From the NCBI GenBank assembly GCA_903929425.1, contig CAIYUO010000105.1, forward strand, positions 20,492 to 84,491: a stretch of DNA of 64,000 bases, written 5' to 3'. Origin of the DNA: an uncultured Bacteroidota bacterium. Its GTDB lineage: Bacteria > Bacteroidota > Bacteroidia > Chitinophagales > Chitinophagaceae. Within the stretch, counting starts at the first letter, position 1. The number at the start of each line of letters is the position of its first letter. The position numbers and the translations under genes were made by a program. Under the pieces are notes generated by a model. The model did not search any database and had not been told where the DNA came from. It was given only the letters and a program-made list of their open reading frames with translations. Positions 37,932 to 46,518 of this stretch are shown in pieces.

Positions 37932-38510
37932 ATGGAATTTCATTTTAGCGAATTAGTAACTGTCATTTTCACATTGTTTGCCGTAATTGATATTGTGGGA
38001 TCAATTCCTTTACTAATTGCTATGAAGGAAAAATCTGGAGTCATTAAATCAGTACAAGTAACTTTAATATCAGGTGGTTTAATGGTCGCCTTTTTATTTT
38101 TGGGTAAACCCTTTTTAAGTGTACTAGGATTGGATGTAAAGTCATTCGCGGTGGGCGGCTCTATTGTGATATTCCTATTAGGCTTAGAAATGGTATTAGG
38201 ACATGAAATATTTAAAGGAGATAAAAACGGACATTCAGGATCAGTTGTTCCCATTGCTTTCCCAATAATTGCTGGAAGTGGAACGCTAACAACGATTATG
38301 TCGCTCAAAGCCAACTTTGAAGAAATTTATATACTATTAGGTATTTTAGTAAACCTTATTATTGTCTTTGCTGTATTGAAATCATTGAATATAATAGAAA
38401 AACTGCTAGGGCCCGGAGGCTTACTAGCAGTTCGTAAATTTTTTGGTGTTATTTTATTAGCAATCGCCGTTAAAATATTCTCGAGTAATGTAGGCGCTTT
38501 AAAACGTTAA
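37932..38510 (+). CDS. MarC family membrane protein
   Basis: 192 residues from the ATG at 37932 (MEFHFSELVTVIFTLFAVIDIVGSIPLL, given here by MEFHFSELV), the usual family start; an in-frame TTG at 37881 would place the terminator inside the coding region. Six transmembrane helices and the family pattern AVIDIVGSIPLLIA (about 15-28), PIAFPIIAGSGTLTT and LLAIAVKIF are present. MarC proteins are inner-membrane proteins of unproven function (the old link to antibiotic resistance is not supported). The start codon lies directly after a terminator hairpin. Confidence 0.88.
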   Translation: MEFHFSELVTVIFTLFAVIDIVGSIPLLIAMKEKSGVIKSVQVTLISGGLMVAFLFLGKPFLSVLGLDVKSFAVGGSIVIFLLGLEMVLGHEIFKGDKNGHSGSVVPIAFPIIAGSGTLTTIMSLKANFEEIYILLGILVNLIIVFAVLKSLNIIEKLLGPGGLLAVRKFFGVILLAIAVKIFSSNVGALKR

Positions 38511-38549
38511 AAAGAATATATATTTTCATTAAATTGCATCAAATCAACA

Positions 38550-39068
38550 TTGTTTTTGAAAAGAGTAATTGCCATTTTTTTGTTGAGCCTATTTATAATG
38601 AGTCAAATAGGACATCATTTAGTTTTTAACTTAGCTAAATGGAATGCAAAAAATATTGTAAAGCAACATTTAAAAGCACTTATTGTAGACGATTTAGTCG
38701 AAAAAATAGCTGATAATCCCAATATTAATTGGGAAGAGAAAAATTCCGAATTTGAATTGTCAGGACAGATGTATGATGTGATTAAGTCACAAGAAATTAA
38801 TCATAAACTAGTGTATTATTGCATAAACGATAATAAAGAAAGTAGTTTATTGCTATTATATAATAATTGGATTCAAAAAAATACAAAGGACAATCATCAA
38901 AAAAATAAAATTGAATTAAAATATATTAGTATAGAATGTGAATTGCCAAATAATATAGAAAAAAAAGCTGCCATTTTAATATCAAATGACCATCTGCTAT
39001 TGTTTAAAAATAACATCTCTTCGATTTACTTAAAAGTGGAAGGTCGCCCACCCCAATACTTAGCATAA
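38550..39068 (+). CDS. Unknown membrane-anchored or exported protein
   Basis: 172 residues from a TTG start at 38550 (a second TTG lies at 38556; the first in-frame ATG is at 38598). With the TTG start, the N-terminus is a signal anchor: FLKRVIAIFLLSLFIMSQIG (about 2-21). A His-His pair follows (GHHLVFN, about 21-27). The rest is Lys/Asn/Ile-rich, with VYYCINDN and YISIECELPN containing two Cys. I recognise no family. It lies 39 bp after marC and 116 bp before a TonB receptor and haem-type ABC genes, so it may take part in that uptake operon. Confidence 0.65.
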   Translation: MFLKRVIAIFLLSLFIMSQIGHHLVFNLAKWNAKNIVKQHLKALIVDDLVEKIADNPNINWEEKNSEFELSGQMYDVIKSQEINHKLVYYCINDNKESSLLLLYNNWIQKNTKDNHQKNKIELKYISIECELPNNIEKKAAILISNDHLLLFKNNISSIYLKVEGRPPQYLA

Positions 39069-39183
39069 TTTTTAATTAAGCTTTATTAATCTGATTAAAA
39101 ATTACAATTTTTTATTGCTACAATTCAAAATCCCTATTGGTTTAAATAAGGGAAATTCACAGGTGTATAATTAAAATAAAAAA

Positions 39184-41607
39184 ATGAAAAGTATATTACT
39201 GAATGTAATGTTATTATTTATAACTATTACAAATGCATTTGCACAACAAAATATAAAAGGACAGTTGCTTGATGTGTTTACAAAAAAACCTTTGGTCGGC
39301 GCTAGTATCACAATAGCTGATAAAAAAAATACTACAGATAATAATGGATATTTCAATTTTCAGTGCACAGGAAAAGAAGTCATTAAAGTTAGTTTTGTTG
39401 GATATGAAACTAAAATTGAAAATAATAAAAATTGTAATGCTAGTTTTGTTATTTATTTAACGCCTTCCGTTTTAACATTGGATGAAGTAGAAGTTTCAAA
39501 TTCATCTAATAGTAATAAAACATTATTATATCAGCCGGCTGCCATTACAAACTTAAATCAAACAGATATCAAAAGAGGAACGGGTCTATTTTTTGATGAT
39601 GCGATACAAACAAATGTACCAGGCGTTCAAATGGCTAGAAGATCCGTTGGTGGTGGGCAACAATTTAATATTCGAGGATATGGGAATGGCGTAAGAGGTA
39701 AAAACGGAGCTAGTAGTAATTTTGACGGCCAAGGTTCAAAAGTGTATTTAAATGGCATTCCTGTGACTGACGCTGAAGGTATCACGACAATGGATGATAT
39801 TGATTTTGGCTCAATAGGCTCAGCAGAAATTGTAAAAGGCCCTGCTGGTTCATTATATGGATTGGCTATTGCAGGTGCCATTAATTTAAAAACCATTCAG
39901 CCTGAAAAAGGAAAAACAAGTATTGGGCAGGAATTGATTACAGGTAATTATGGTTTAAAAAGAAATACAACTACTTTCCAAACTGCAAACAACAACTCTT
40001 CATTATTAGTAAATTATGGTCATCAAGAAGTAGAAGGGTTCACTATTCATAATGCATCCAAAAAAGATTATGCTAATTTAGTTAATGTATACAATCCTAG
40101 TGAAAAACAAACCGTGAGTACCTATTTTGGATATAGTAATAGTTATGATCAACGTGCTGGTGAATTAACGATAACACAATATGACAACAATGATTATACT
40201 GGAAATATTGATTACATAAAAAGAGACGGTCATAGCAATGTGATTACTTTTAGAGCAGGTATCACTAATAGCTATAAATTAAATCAACACTTAACAAGTA
40301 ATACAACATTTTATGGCACGAGTTTTACAAGCAATGCAAGTTCTGCTGCTGGCTGGACTGAAAAAGCAACAGGAAATTATGGTATTAGAGCAACCCTTGA
40401 TTCCAAATTTGAATTAAATGATAAAATAAAGCTTTCTGGCATTACGGGTATTGAATCTCAAAGACAAGATGCCCATGTTGTTGGATATAATATGAAACAA
40501 AATCCAACCGATACTGCAAGTGTTTGGAAATATGATGTAAATCCATATTGGGTATTGAATGCAACAACTTCAGATCTAAACTCAGTAAGTACCACATCGT
40601 CTTTATTTTCAGAATGGACATTAAGTTTACCAAAGGATATTTCTGTTACTGCAGGTATAGGTTCAAGCAATATGAAAATTACATTGAATGATAGATTCAA
40701 TCCTGCTTTGATAACTCGACCTGCTAGATTTGAAAAAGAATACACAGGAATGGTATCACCTCATTTTGCCATAAATAAAATAATCAACAAACATATTTCT
40801 TTGTATGCCTCTTACAGTAAAGCCTATAAGGCACCCGTTAGTTCTTATTTCTATATAACAACACCTGCCGTTACCACTCCTGCTACTCCAGCAACGGGTA
40901 GAGTGAATGAAACATTAGTTCCTGAAGTAGGTACGCAAAAAGAATTTGGAACGAAAGGTCAAATCTTTGAAAATAAATTAATATATGAATTTGCTTATTT
41001 CCATACCGTATTTGATCATAAAATGACTGCCATTTCAGTAGTTTCTCCTGCATCTAAATCAACTACATTATATTCTTATGTAGTTAATGGCGGCGAACAA
41101 AGACATTTTGGTGTTGAAGGTATGATTAAGTATAATTTAATAAATAAGAATGTAGGCTTCCTAAAATTAGTAAGCCCATTTGCAAATTTCACAAAAAGTG
41201 ATTTTAGTTATGCCAATAATTTCACCATTCAAAAATCGGTTACAAGTATTGAAAATTATACCGGCAAACAAGTAGCGGGTGTACCTAAATGGATCGTCAA
41301 TGCTGGATTAGATATGCAATTCAAAGGTGGATTCTATGCAAATTTGACTTACAACTATAAAGACAAAACGCCTATTAGTGGATTAAATGATTTTTATACA
41401 ACCAGTTATAGTTTATTAAATGGTAAAATTGGCTTCAGTTCATTAATAGACAAACATTTTAGTGTGGACGCTTATTTAGGAGCAACGAATATGACAAATA
41501 CCAAGTATTATATTATGGTTTTTGCCAATCAATTACCTGACGCTTATTTACCTGCTCCCAAAAATGCAATGGTATTTGGCGGTGTTAATTTAAAATATAC
41601 CTTCTAA
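39184..41607 (+). CDS. TonB-dependent receptor with carboxypeptidase-regulatory-like domain, probable haem receptor
   Basis: 807 residues. A signal peptide (about 1-20, ending NAFAQQ) is followed by an N-terminal CarboxypepD-like beta domain (about 22-100, KGQLLDVFTKKPLVGASITI), a plug (about 110-240; VQMARRSVGGGQQFNIRGYG, LYGLAIAGAINLKTIQP) and an outer-membrane barrel ending KYTF. Aromatic C-terminal residue is as expected. It precedes hmuTUV-like genes by 18 bp, so the substrate is probably haem or an iron complex; that is inference. Cobalamin is less likely since btuB lies upstream with its own riboswitch and terminator. Confidence 0.85.
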   Translation: MKSILLNVMLLFITITNAFAQQNIKGQLLDVFTKKPLVGASITIADKKNTTDNNGYFNFQCTGKEVIKVSFVGYETKIENNKNCNASFVIYLTPSVLTLDEVEVSNSSNSNKTLLYQPAAITNLNQTDIKRGTGLFFDDAIQTNVPGVQMARRSVGGGQQFNIRGYGNGVRGKNGASSNFDGQGSKVYLNGIPVTDAEGITTMDDIDFGSIGSAEIVKGPAGSLYGLAIAGAINLKTIQPEKGKTSIGQELITGNYGLKRNTTTFQTANNNSSLLVNYGHQEVEGFTIHNASKKDYANLVNVYNPSEKQTVSTYFGYSNSYDQRAGELTITQYDNNDYTGNIDYIKRDGHSNVITFRAGITNSYKLNQHLTSNTTFYGTSFTSNASSAAGWTEKATGNYGIRATLDSKFELNDKIKLSGITGIESQRQDAHVVGYNMKQNPTDTASVWKYDVNPYWVLNATTSDLNSVSTTSSLFSEWTLSLPKDISVTAGIGSSNMKITLNDRFNPALITRPARFEKEYTGMVSPHFAINKIINKHISLYASYSKAYKAPVSSYFYITTPAVTTPATPATGRVNETLVPEVGTQKEFGTKGQIFENKLIYEFAYFHTVFDHKMTAISVVSPASKSTTLYSYVVNGGEQRHFGVEGMIKYNLINKNVGFLKLVSPFANFTKSDFSYANNFTIQKSVTSIENYTGKQVAGVPKWIVNAGLDMQFKGGFYANLTYNYKDKTPISGLNDFYTTSYSLLNGKIGFSSLIDKHFSVDAYLGATNMTNTKYYIMVFANQLPDAYLPAPKNAMVFGGVNLKYTF

Positions 41608-41625
41608 ATACATTAAATTTAAAAT

Positions 41626-42513
41626 ATGAAAAAACTCATTTTTATAGTTATTACTAGCATTGTTCTTGCTGCTTGTGGTCGCTTTTCAAATAAGGAAGAA
41701 AAAACACCAGGAAATATGCGTATTGTTTGTGTATCAAAACATTTAACTGAAATGGTTTATGCACTTGGTCAAGGCAAAACATTGGTGGCAGTTGATTTAA
41801 GTAGCACTTATCCTGATAGTGCTAGACTTTTAAAAACAGTTGGATACCATAGAGCATTAAGCCCAGAAGGAATTATTGCAATGACACCCGATTTAGTAAT
41901 TCACAGCAATGATATAGGCCCTGAAACCGTCATTCCTCAAATCACTAAAGTAGGATTAAATATAAAAACATTTGGATCTGCAAACACCATTGACAGTGCA
42001 AAATTAACTTTAAAAGAGTTAGCCAACTTTTATGGAGTGCCTGCAAAAGCAGACTCTATTATTAAAGAAATGAACGCATCCATTAATGCAGCTGCGGATT
42101 CATTGAAAGCACTTAATATTACTAAAAAGCCAAAAGTGATGATTATTCATTTTGGACGCGCAAGTAATATTTATTTTGTCATGAGTGGACGACATGGTGT
42201 GGGCGATAAAATGATTGAATTAGCTGGAGGAGAAACAGCTTTATATGATGCCAAGGGCGCAAAACAATTATCAGCAGAAGCCATTGCAACTGCAAATCCA
42301 GATGTAATTATTGCAACAGATTTTGGTTTTGATCAAATGGGTGGTATGGATCAATTTATTGCAGGTGTGCCAGGAGTTGCATTAACAAATGCAGGAAAAA
42401 ATAAAAACATAATCCGTTTTGAAGAACACGACTTGGTTTATTTCGGACCTAGATCCGGCAACAATATTTTATCATTAATGAAACAATTACATCGTTTTAA
42501 AAATGTTAAATAA
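41626..42513 (+). CDS. hmuT: Haem ABC transporter substrate-binding lipoprotein (HmuT-like)
   Basis: 295 residues. A lipoprotein signal with lipobox LAACG puts the Cys at about residue 17. The cluster A-II binding-protein fold has RIVCVSKHLTEMVYALGQGK and VAVDLSSTYPDSA followed by TVGYHRALSPEGIIAMTPDLV, a pattern close to haem-binding HmuT rather than BtuF. Later segments are GVGDKMIELAGGETAL and NPDVIIATDFGF. It would bring haem to the HmuUV permease in the periplasm. It overlaps the permease gene by 11 bases. BtuF was considered and is less likely. Confidence 0.8.
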   Translation: MKKLIFIVITSIVLAACGRFSNKEEKTPGNMRIVCVSKHLTEMVYALGQGKTLVAVDLSSTYPDSARLLKTVGYHRALSPEGIIAMTPDLVIHSNDIGPETVIPQITKVGLNIKTFGSANTIDSAKLTLKELANFYGVPAKADSIIKEMNASINAAADSLKALNITKKPKVMIIHFGRASNIYFVMSGRHGVGDKMIELAGGETALYDAKGAKQLSAEAIATANPDVIIATDFGFDQMGGMDQFIAGVPGVALTNAGKNKNIIRFEEHDLVYFGPRSGNNILSLMKQLHRFKNVK

Positions 42514-43543
42514 AAAAAATGCGATATACATTATTTCAAGCATTTTGCTTTGTTTGATTATAATAGCTTCCATTCAATGGGGTGCTGTAAACATAACAAA
42601 TAAGCAAATGGTGGAAGCTGTTCAACATTTTTTTCAGGGAAAAACACCTTCATCAATATATGAAGGTGTTTTTTTACAAATAAGATTACCTAGAGTTATT
42701 TTATGTATGTTTTCGGGTGCCATTTTAGCTGTATCAGGCGTTTTCATGCAAGGCTTATTTAGAAATCCATTAGTAGAACCTGGCATAATCGGCACTAGTG
42801 CTGGTGCAGCTTTTGGAGCTTCCATTGTTTTTGTATTAGCAGCTTATATCCCAATTGAATGGAAATCATTAATAGGACCTTTGCTGGTCCCTTTATTTGC
42901 TTTTACGGGTGCCCTTGTTGCTACCTATATAGTATATGCAATTTCAAAAAGTCAACAAAAAACAAATGTCTTGTCTATTTTATTAGTAGGTCTTGCTATA
43001 AATTCAATGGGTTTAAGTGGTATGGGCTTCATGACTTATATCGCCAGAGATCCACAAGCAAGAAGTATTAATTTTTGGAACTTAGGTACTTTTTCTGGTG
43101 CCAATTGGCAGCAAGTTTTAATTGTGTTTTCACTTCTTATAATAGTTATTCTATCTATTTTTAAGTTTATAAAACCATTAAATGCATTATTACTTGGAGA
43201 GGATGAGGCATTGTATTTAGGCATTAACATAAAAAAATTTAGAAGAAAAATATTATTAATAAACACCCTAATGGTAGCCATCGTTACTTCTTTTGTGGGA
43301 GTCATTGGTTTTGTTGGTTTGATTGTTCCTCATATTGTAAGACAATTTGTAGGTAGTGATCATAAAAAATTATTGCCTGCCTCCATGATCATTGGCGCCT
43401 CAGTTTTATTGATGGCTGATTTAGTTGCTAGGTTATTATTAGCGCCTTCAGAAATCCCTATTGGTATCATTACCTCATTAGTGGGTGCTCCTATTTTTAT
43501 TTTATTATTGAAGAAAAACCTATTCTTAAAAGCAGATGCTTAA
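42503..43543 (+). CDS. hmuU: Haem/iron ABC transporter permease (FecCD family, HmuU-like)
   Basis: 346 residues with about ten transmembrane helices. FecCD-family motifs: IRLPRVILCMFSGAILAVSG (about 53-72), GLFRNPLVEPGIIGTSAGAAFGAS, given here by GLFRNPLVEPGIIG, and VGVIGFVGLIVPHIVRQFVG with the coupling-helix region. It transports the haem or iron chelate with the ATPase encoded next. The start overlaps hmuT by 11 bases and the end overlaps hmuV by 8, which indicates translational coupling. Confidence 0.87.
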   Translation: MLNKKNAIYIISSILLCLIIIASIQWGAVNITNKQMVEAVQHFFQGKTPSSIYEGVFLQIRLPRVILCMFSGAILAVSGVFMQGLFRNPLVEPGIIGTSAGAAFGASIVFVLAAYIPIEWKSLIGPLLVPLFAFTGALVATYIVYAISKSQQKTNVLSILLVGLAINSMGLSGMGFMTYIARDPQARSINFWNLGTFSGANWQQVLIVFSLLIIVILSIFKFIKPLNALLLGEDEALYLGINIKKFRRKILLINTLMVAIVTSFVGVIGFVGLIVPHIVRQFVGSDHKKLLPASMIIGASVLLMADLVARLLLAPSEIPIGIITSLVGAPIFILLLKKNLFLKADA

Positions 43544-44312
43544 ACTTCAAAACATAAATTATACAATTGGAAGTAACCATATATTGAACTCCATAAACGT
43601 AAATTTTGCGCCTGGGGAGTTGCATATGATACTTGGCCCTAATGGATCTGGTAAAACATCTTTATTGAAAATTGCAAGTGGACAAATTGAAAATTTCAAC
43701 GGATTGGTATGGTATGATGATATGGCATTAAATGAAATAAATACCGCAACCTTAGCAACATTTAGAAGTTATTTAAGTCAACAAAATAATATCCCTTTTC
43801 CCATAAAAGCAATTGAATTAATTCAAATGGGACGTTACCCTCATTATGAATATCAAGCAACAAAAAAAGATTACGATATCATTCATGCAGTCATTGATCA
43901 ATTAGCAATAACGCATTTGAAAAATAGAGATTTCAATACACTGAGTGGCGGTGAACAACAAAGAGTTCAGTTTGCACGTGTATTAGCTCAAGTATGGGAA
44001 AAATCAAAAAACAATAACCGATACTTATTTTTAGATGAGCCTTTAAATAACTTAGATATTCAATACCAAAAATATTTATTACAAACCATTCGGTCAATAA
44101 TCAGTGAAGACATTGCAGTGATCATGATTGTACATGATATTAATTGGGCTCTTGCCTTTTCAGACAAAGTATATTTTTTACAAAATGGTAATTTAATTGC
44201 TAATGGCAACCCCATTGAAATTATCACCCCCGAATTGATTCAAGAAGTATTTAAAATAGATGCAAAATTAATAAGTATCCCAGGACAAAAATATCCTATC
44301 GTTTCTTTTTAA
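43536..44312 (+). CDS. hmuV: Haem ABC transporter ATP-binding protein (HmuV-like)
   Basis: 258 residues. Walker A GPNGSGKTS (about 34-42), Q-loop SYLSQQNNIPFP, the HmuV-like stretch ELIQMGRYPHYEYQATKKD, signature LSGGEQQRVQFARVLAQ, Walker B YLFLDEPLNNLD and switch His IVHDINWALAF are all present. LSQ followed by MGRYPH is typical of haem-specific ATPases. It ends two bases before the convergent LamG remnant. Confidence 0.86.
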   Translation: MLKLQNINYTIGSNHILNSINVNFAPGELHMILGPNGSGKTSLLKIASGQIENFNGLVWYDDMALNEINTATLATFRSYLSQQNNIPFPIKAIELIQMGRYPHYEYQATKKDYDIIHAVIDQLAITHLKNRDFNTLSGGEQQRVQFARVLAQVWEKSKNNNRYLFLDEPLNNLDIQYQKYLLQTIRSIISEDIAVIMIVHDINWALAFSDKVYFLQNGNLIANGNPIEIITPELIQEVFKIDAKLISIPGQKYPIVSF

Positions 44313-44313
44313 T

Positions 44314-45003
44314 TTATAGTCCATAGGTTGCTTTCATTCCATTATAAATAGATGAAATTTCTGAAGCTAATAATGGCCTTCTATATACCCGCATATTATA
44401 ATAGGTTCCTGGACAAACATCGGTATAACTAGTACCTGCATTATTATGCCTTGCACCAAAATACAAGCCACCAGTTGCTAACGCATTAGGCAGGGATATA
44501 GTAGTTGTACCTAAGCTAACTCCATCCTGATAAACTGTGAGGCTGGTTCCACTAAACACAAAGTCATAAAAATGTACAGTACTTACACCTGTAAAAGCAT
44601 AATACTGACTAGATGAAGGAGGACCAATATTAATGCCAGTTGAAGATAAAAAATAAGCCAAGTAACCATAATTACTCGAATAAGAATCATTACCCCATAA
44701 GGTGGCCCAAAAGGACGAAGCATTAAGCTTTGCAACAATTGAAATGGTAAAATTATTCGATACATTATAATTCGTGGAAATATATTGACCAGACCCAGTG
44801 GTATATCCACCCCCAAGGGTAGAAACATAAGTGGGCGTACCCACTAAAGTTCCATGATTTCCATAGCCACTTAAATCCGTCCAATTTGAACCAGTACTTG
44901 GAGGAGTCACTAAATCCATCACTGTCCCATAATCAAATCGATCCTTTGATCCTTTGTAATTCAAAAGTGCTTCGGTGGGTTTTAAAGCTCTATTAAAAAC
45001 AGG
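44314..45003 (-). pseudogene. 3' remnant of a LamG-repeat (concanavalin A-like) gene
   Basis: The open frame runs from 45003 (bounded upstream by in-frame TAG TAA) to 44314, with no ATG until residue 16 of the 216-residue TTG-initiated version (TTG at 44964). The first residues read VFNRALKPTEALLNYKGSK, which is the end of a LamG domain: it parallels the C-terminus RVYRRPLLASEISSIYNGMK of the complete LamG domain that follows (WTDLSGYGNHGTLVGTP to the end). So this is the tail of one repeat plus one whole repeat, cut off at its 5' end. No signal peptide and no type IX sorting domain are present. Such LamG arrays occur in surface and phage-tail-like proteins. A short real gene starting at TTG cannot be excluded. 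Confidence 0.6.
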
Positions 45004-45119
45004 TTACTAATACTAGAAACGGTGTAAAAACGAGAGAAATGAGTGTAATTCTTTCATTGACAAATCGAACCTTTTCTCATTTTTATTCGTAATTTAGGAC
45101 ACACAATAATTTACAGCTT

Positions 45120-45470
45120 ATGGGCTCTATTTCCTTATTGGCCTTGCTCATTGCAGCAATCGCCTTTTCCGCTGGTGGTATTATAGTTGGGAAAATATTA
45201 GTGAAAGGGTCGAAGAATCCTCAAAAAGGTCAAGCCTACGAGTGTGGTATTCCAACCAACACCTCCCCTTGGCATCAATTTAATGTAGGGTATTATTTAT
45301 TCGCCTTATTATTTTTAATTTTTGATGTGGAGTTAGTTTTTATGTACCCATGGGCCGTGGTGGTAAAAAAAGTGGGTATGGTCGCTCTTATTGAAATTAT
45401 CGTATTCATATTTATTTTATTCATGGGCTTTTTATATGCTCATAAAAAAGGTGCACTAAAATGGAGTTAA
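45120..45470 (+). CDS. nuoA: NADH-quinone oxidoreductase subunit A
   Basis: 116 residues, three transmembrane helices (about 5-25, 60-82, 90-110). Family hallmarks [39 protein letters not shown] are represented by YECGIP (the conserved Cys on the Q-chamber loop) and FDVELVF. First gene of the complex I operon; it overlaps nuoB by 10 bases. The upstream 116 bp (45004-45119) contain only a tentative -7-like TAATTTAG (45090-45097). Confidence 0.95.
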   Translation: MGSISLLALLIAAIAFSAGGIIVGKILVKGSKNPQKGQAYECGIPTNTSPWHQFNVGYYLFALLFLIFDVELVFMYPWAVVVKKVGMVALIEIIVFIFILFMGFLYAHKKGALKWS

Positions 45471-46015
45471 ACGAAAACATTGCGGGTAATCCCCCATTTC
45501 CGGGTATTATCCACGAAACACCAGGCGGTGGAATTGTTGTAAGCACTTTTGATAGTGTTATAAATTGGGCCCGAAGCAATTCTTTATGGCCATTATCATT
45601 CGCAACAAGTTGTTGTGGTATTGAAATGATGTCAACTGCATCGGCCAAATATGATTTTTCTCGTTTTGGCTTTGAAGTGGCAAGAGCCTCTCCTCGTCAG
45701 GCCGACGTTATTATTATAGCAGGTACTATTGTCAATAAAATGGCTCCTGTATTAAAACGCTTGTATGATCAAATGGCCGATCCTAAATATGTGATAGCAA
45801 TGGGTGCTTGTGCTATTAGTGGAGGCCCTTTTTTTTACAACACCTATTCGGTTGTAAAAGGTGCTGATCATATTATTCCTGTTGATGTCTATATTCCTGG
45901 TTGCCCTCCAAGGCCTGAAGCTTTATTGCACTCTTTAATTTCTTTACAAGAAAAAATCAAAATGGGTATGACAAGGGATCAAATCAGAGTTGAATTTAAA
46001 GGACAACCATTATAA
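45461..46015 (+). CDS. nuoB: NADH-quinone oxidoreductase subunit B
   Basis: 184 residues. It holds the N2 [4Fe-4S] cluster next to the quinone site: the tandem Cys in [11 protein letters not shown] (about 48-58), [11 protein letters not shown] (about 110-120) and [14 protein letters not shown] [12 protein letters not shown] supply the four ligands. Complete and of normal length. Membrane-associated peripheral subunit. Confidence 0.97.
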   Translation: MELNENIAGNPPFPGIIHETPGGGIVVSTFDSVINWARSNSLWPLSFATSCCGIEMMSTASAKYDFSRFGFEVARASPRQADVIIIAGTIVNKMAPVLKRLYDQMADPKYVIAMGACAISGGPFFYNTYSVVKGADHIIPVDVYIPGCPPRPEALLHSLISLQEKIKMGMTRDQIRVEFKGQPL

Positions 46016-46055
46016 TATATTGAATTATATATAACATAACGATACTGAATAACCT

Positions 46056-46511
46056 ATGACGAACGAAGCAATCAAAGAATATATAACTGGACATATACCA
46101 ACAGCTAGTTTTGATGAAACGGGCGAGTGGTTAAATATTTTGGTGGAATCAAAACAACTAAAATCATTGGCTACTTCCTTAAATGGGCAGCCCATACAAT
46201 TGGATTTTTTATTTTGTTTAACCTGCGTTGATTATGAAACGCATTTGACCATGGTATATCACTTAACTTCTTCAAAGGATCGAACTATGAATATTGTCCT
46301 TAAAGCAAATGTTGATAGAACAACTCCTGAAATAGAAACCGTTTGTGATATTTGGCGTACAGCTGAATTTCATGAACGTGAAGTGTTTGAAATGTTTGGG
46401 GTGCAATTTTTAAACCATCCGGATTTAAGAAAATTAATTTTGGAGGAAGACTTTAAAGGATATCCCTTGAGAAAAGATTTTGAAGATCCTATCAACATGA
46501 TAAAATTATAA
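46056..46511 (+). CDS. nuoC: NADH-quinone oxidoreductase subunit C
   Basis: 151 residues, a separate NuoC (not fused to NuoD). The 30-kDa-subunit signature is intact: WRTAEFHEREVFEMFGVQF (about 107-125) and EEDFKGYPLRKDFEDP near the end. It forms the connecting Q module with NuoB, NuoD and NuoI. It starts 40 bp after nuoB and ends 7 bp before nuoD. Confidence 0.96.
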   Translation: MTNEAIKEYITGHIPTASFDETGEWLNILVESKQLKSLATSLNGQPIQLDFLFCLTCVDYETHLTMVYHLTSSKDRTMNIVLKANVDRTTPEIETVCDIWRTAEFHEREVFEMFGVQFLNHPDLRKLILEEDFKGYPLRKDFEDPINMIKL

Positions 46512-46518
46512 TTGACCC

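Noticed and set aside
37940..38314. 124-codon open frame antisense to marC
   Set aside because: It lies wholly inside a clear MarC gene and its product is Lys/Pro/Thr-rich low-complexity sequence without domains. It is a shadow of the real gene.
39120..39160. CCCTA and TAAGGG hairpin before the TonB receptor gene
   Set aside because: Short imperfect stem without T tail or promoter match; too weak to report as a site.
41626..44312. Reading the ABC genes as btuF-btuC-btuD for cobalamin
   Set aside because: btuB lies nearby, but a 15-bp terminator and marC separate the units, and the binding protein (VDLSSTYPDSA, GYHRALSPEGI) and ATPase (LSQQ, MGRYPH) look haem-type. Cobalamin is not fully excluded.
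44314..45003. LamG protein as a type IX secretion cargo
   Set aside because: It has no signal peptide and no C-terminal sorting domain, and its 5' end is missing.
45057..45097. Promoter of the nuo operon with TTGA and TAATTTAG
   Set aside because: The spacing (about 29 bases) and the -7 mismatch do not fit the Bacteroidota consensus; the real nuo promoter was not identified.
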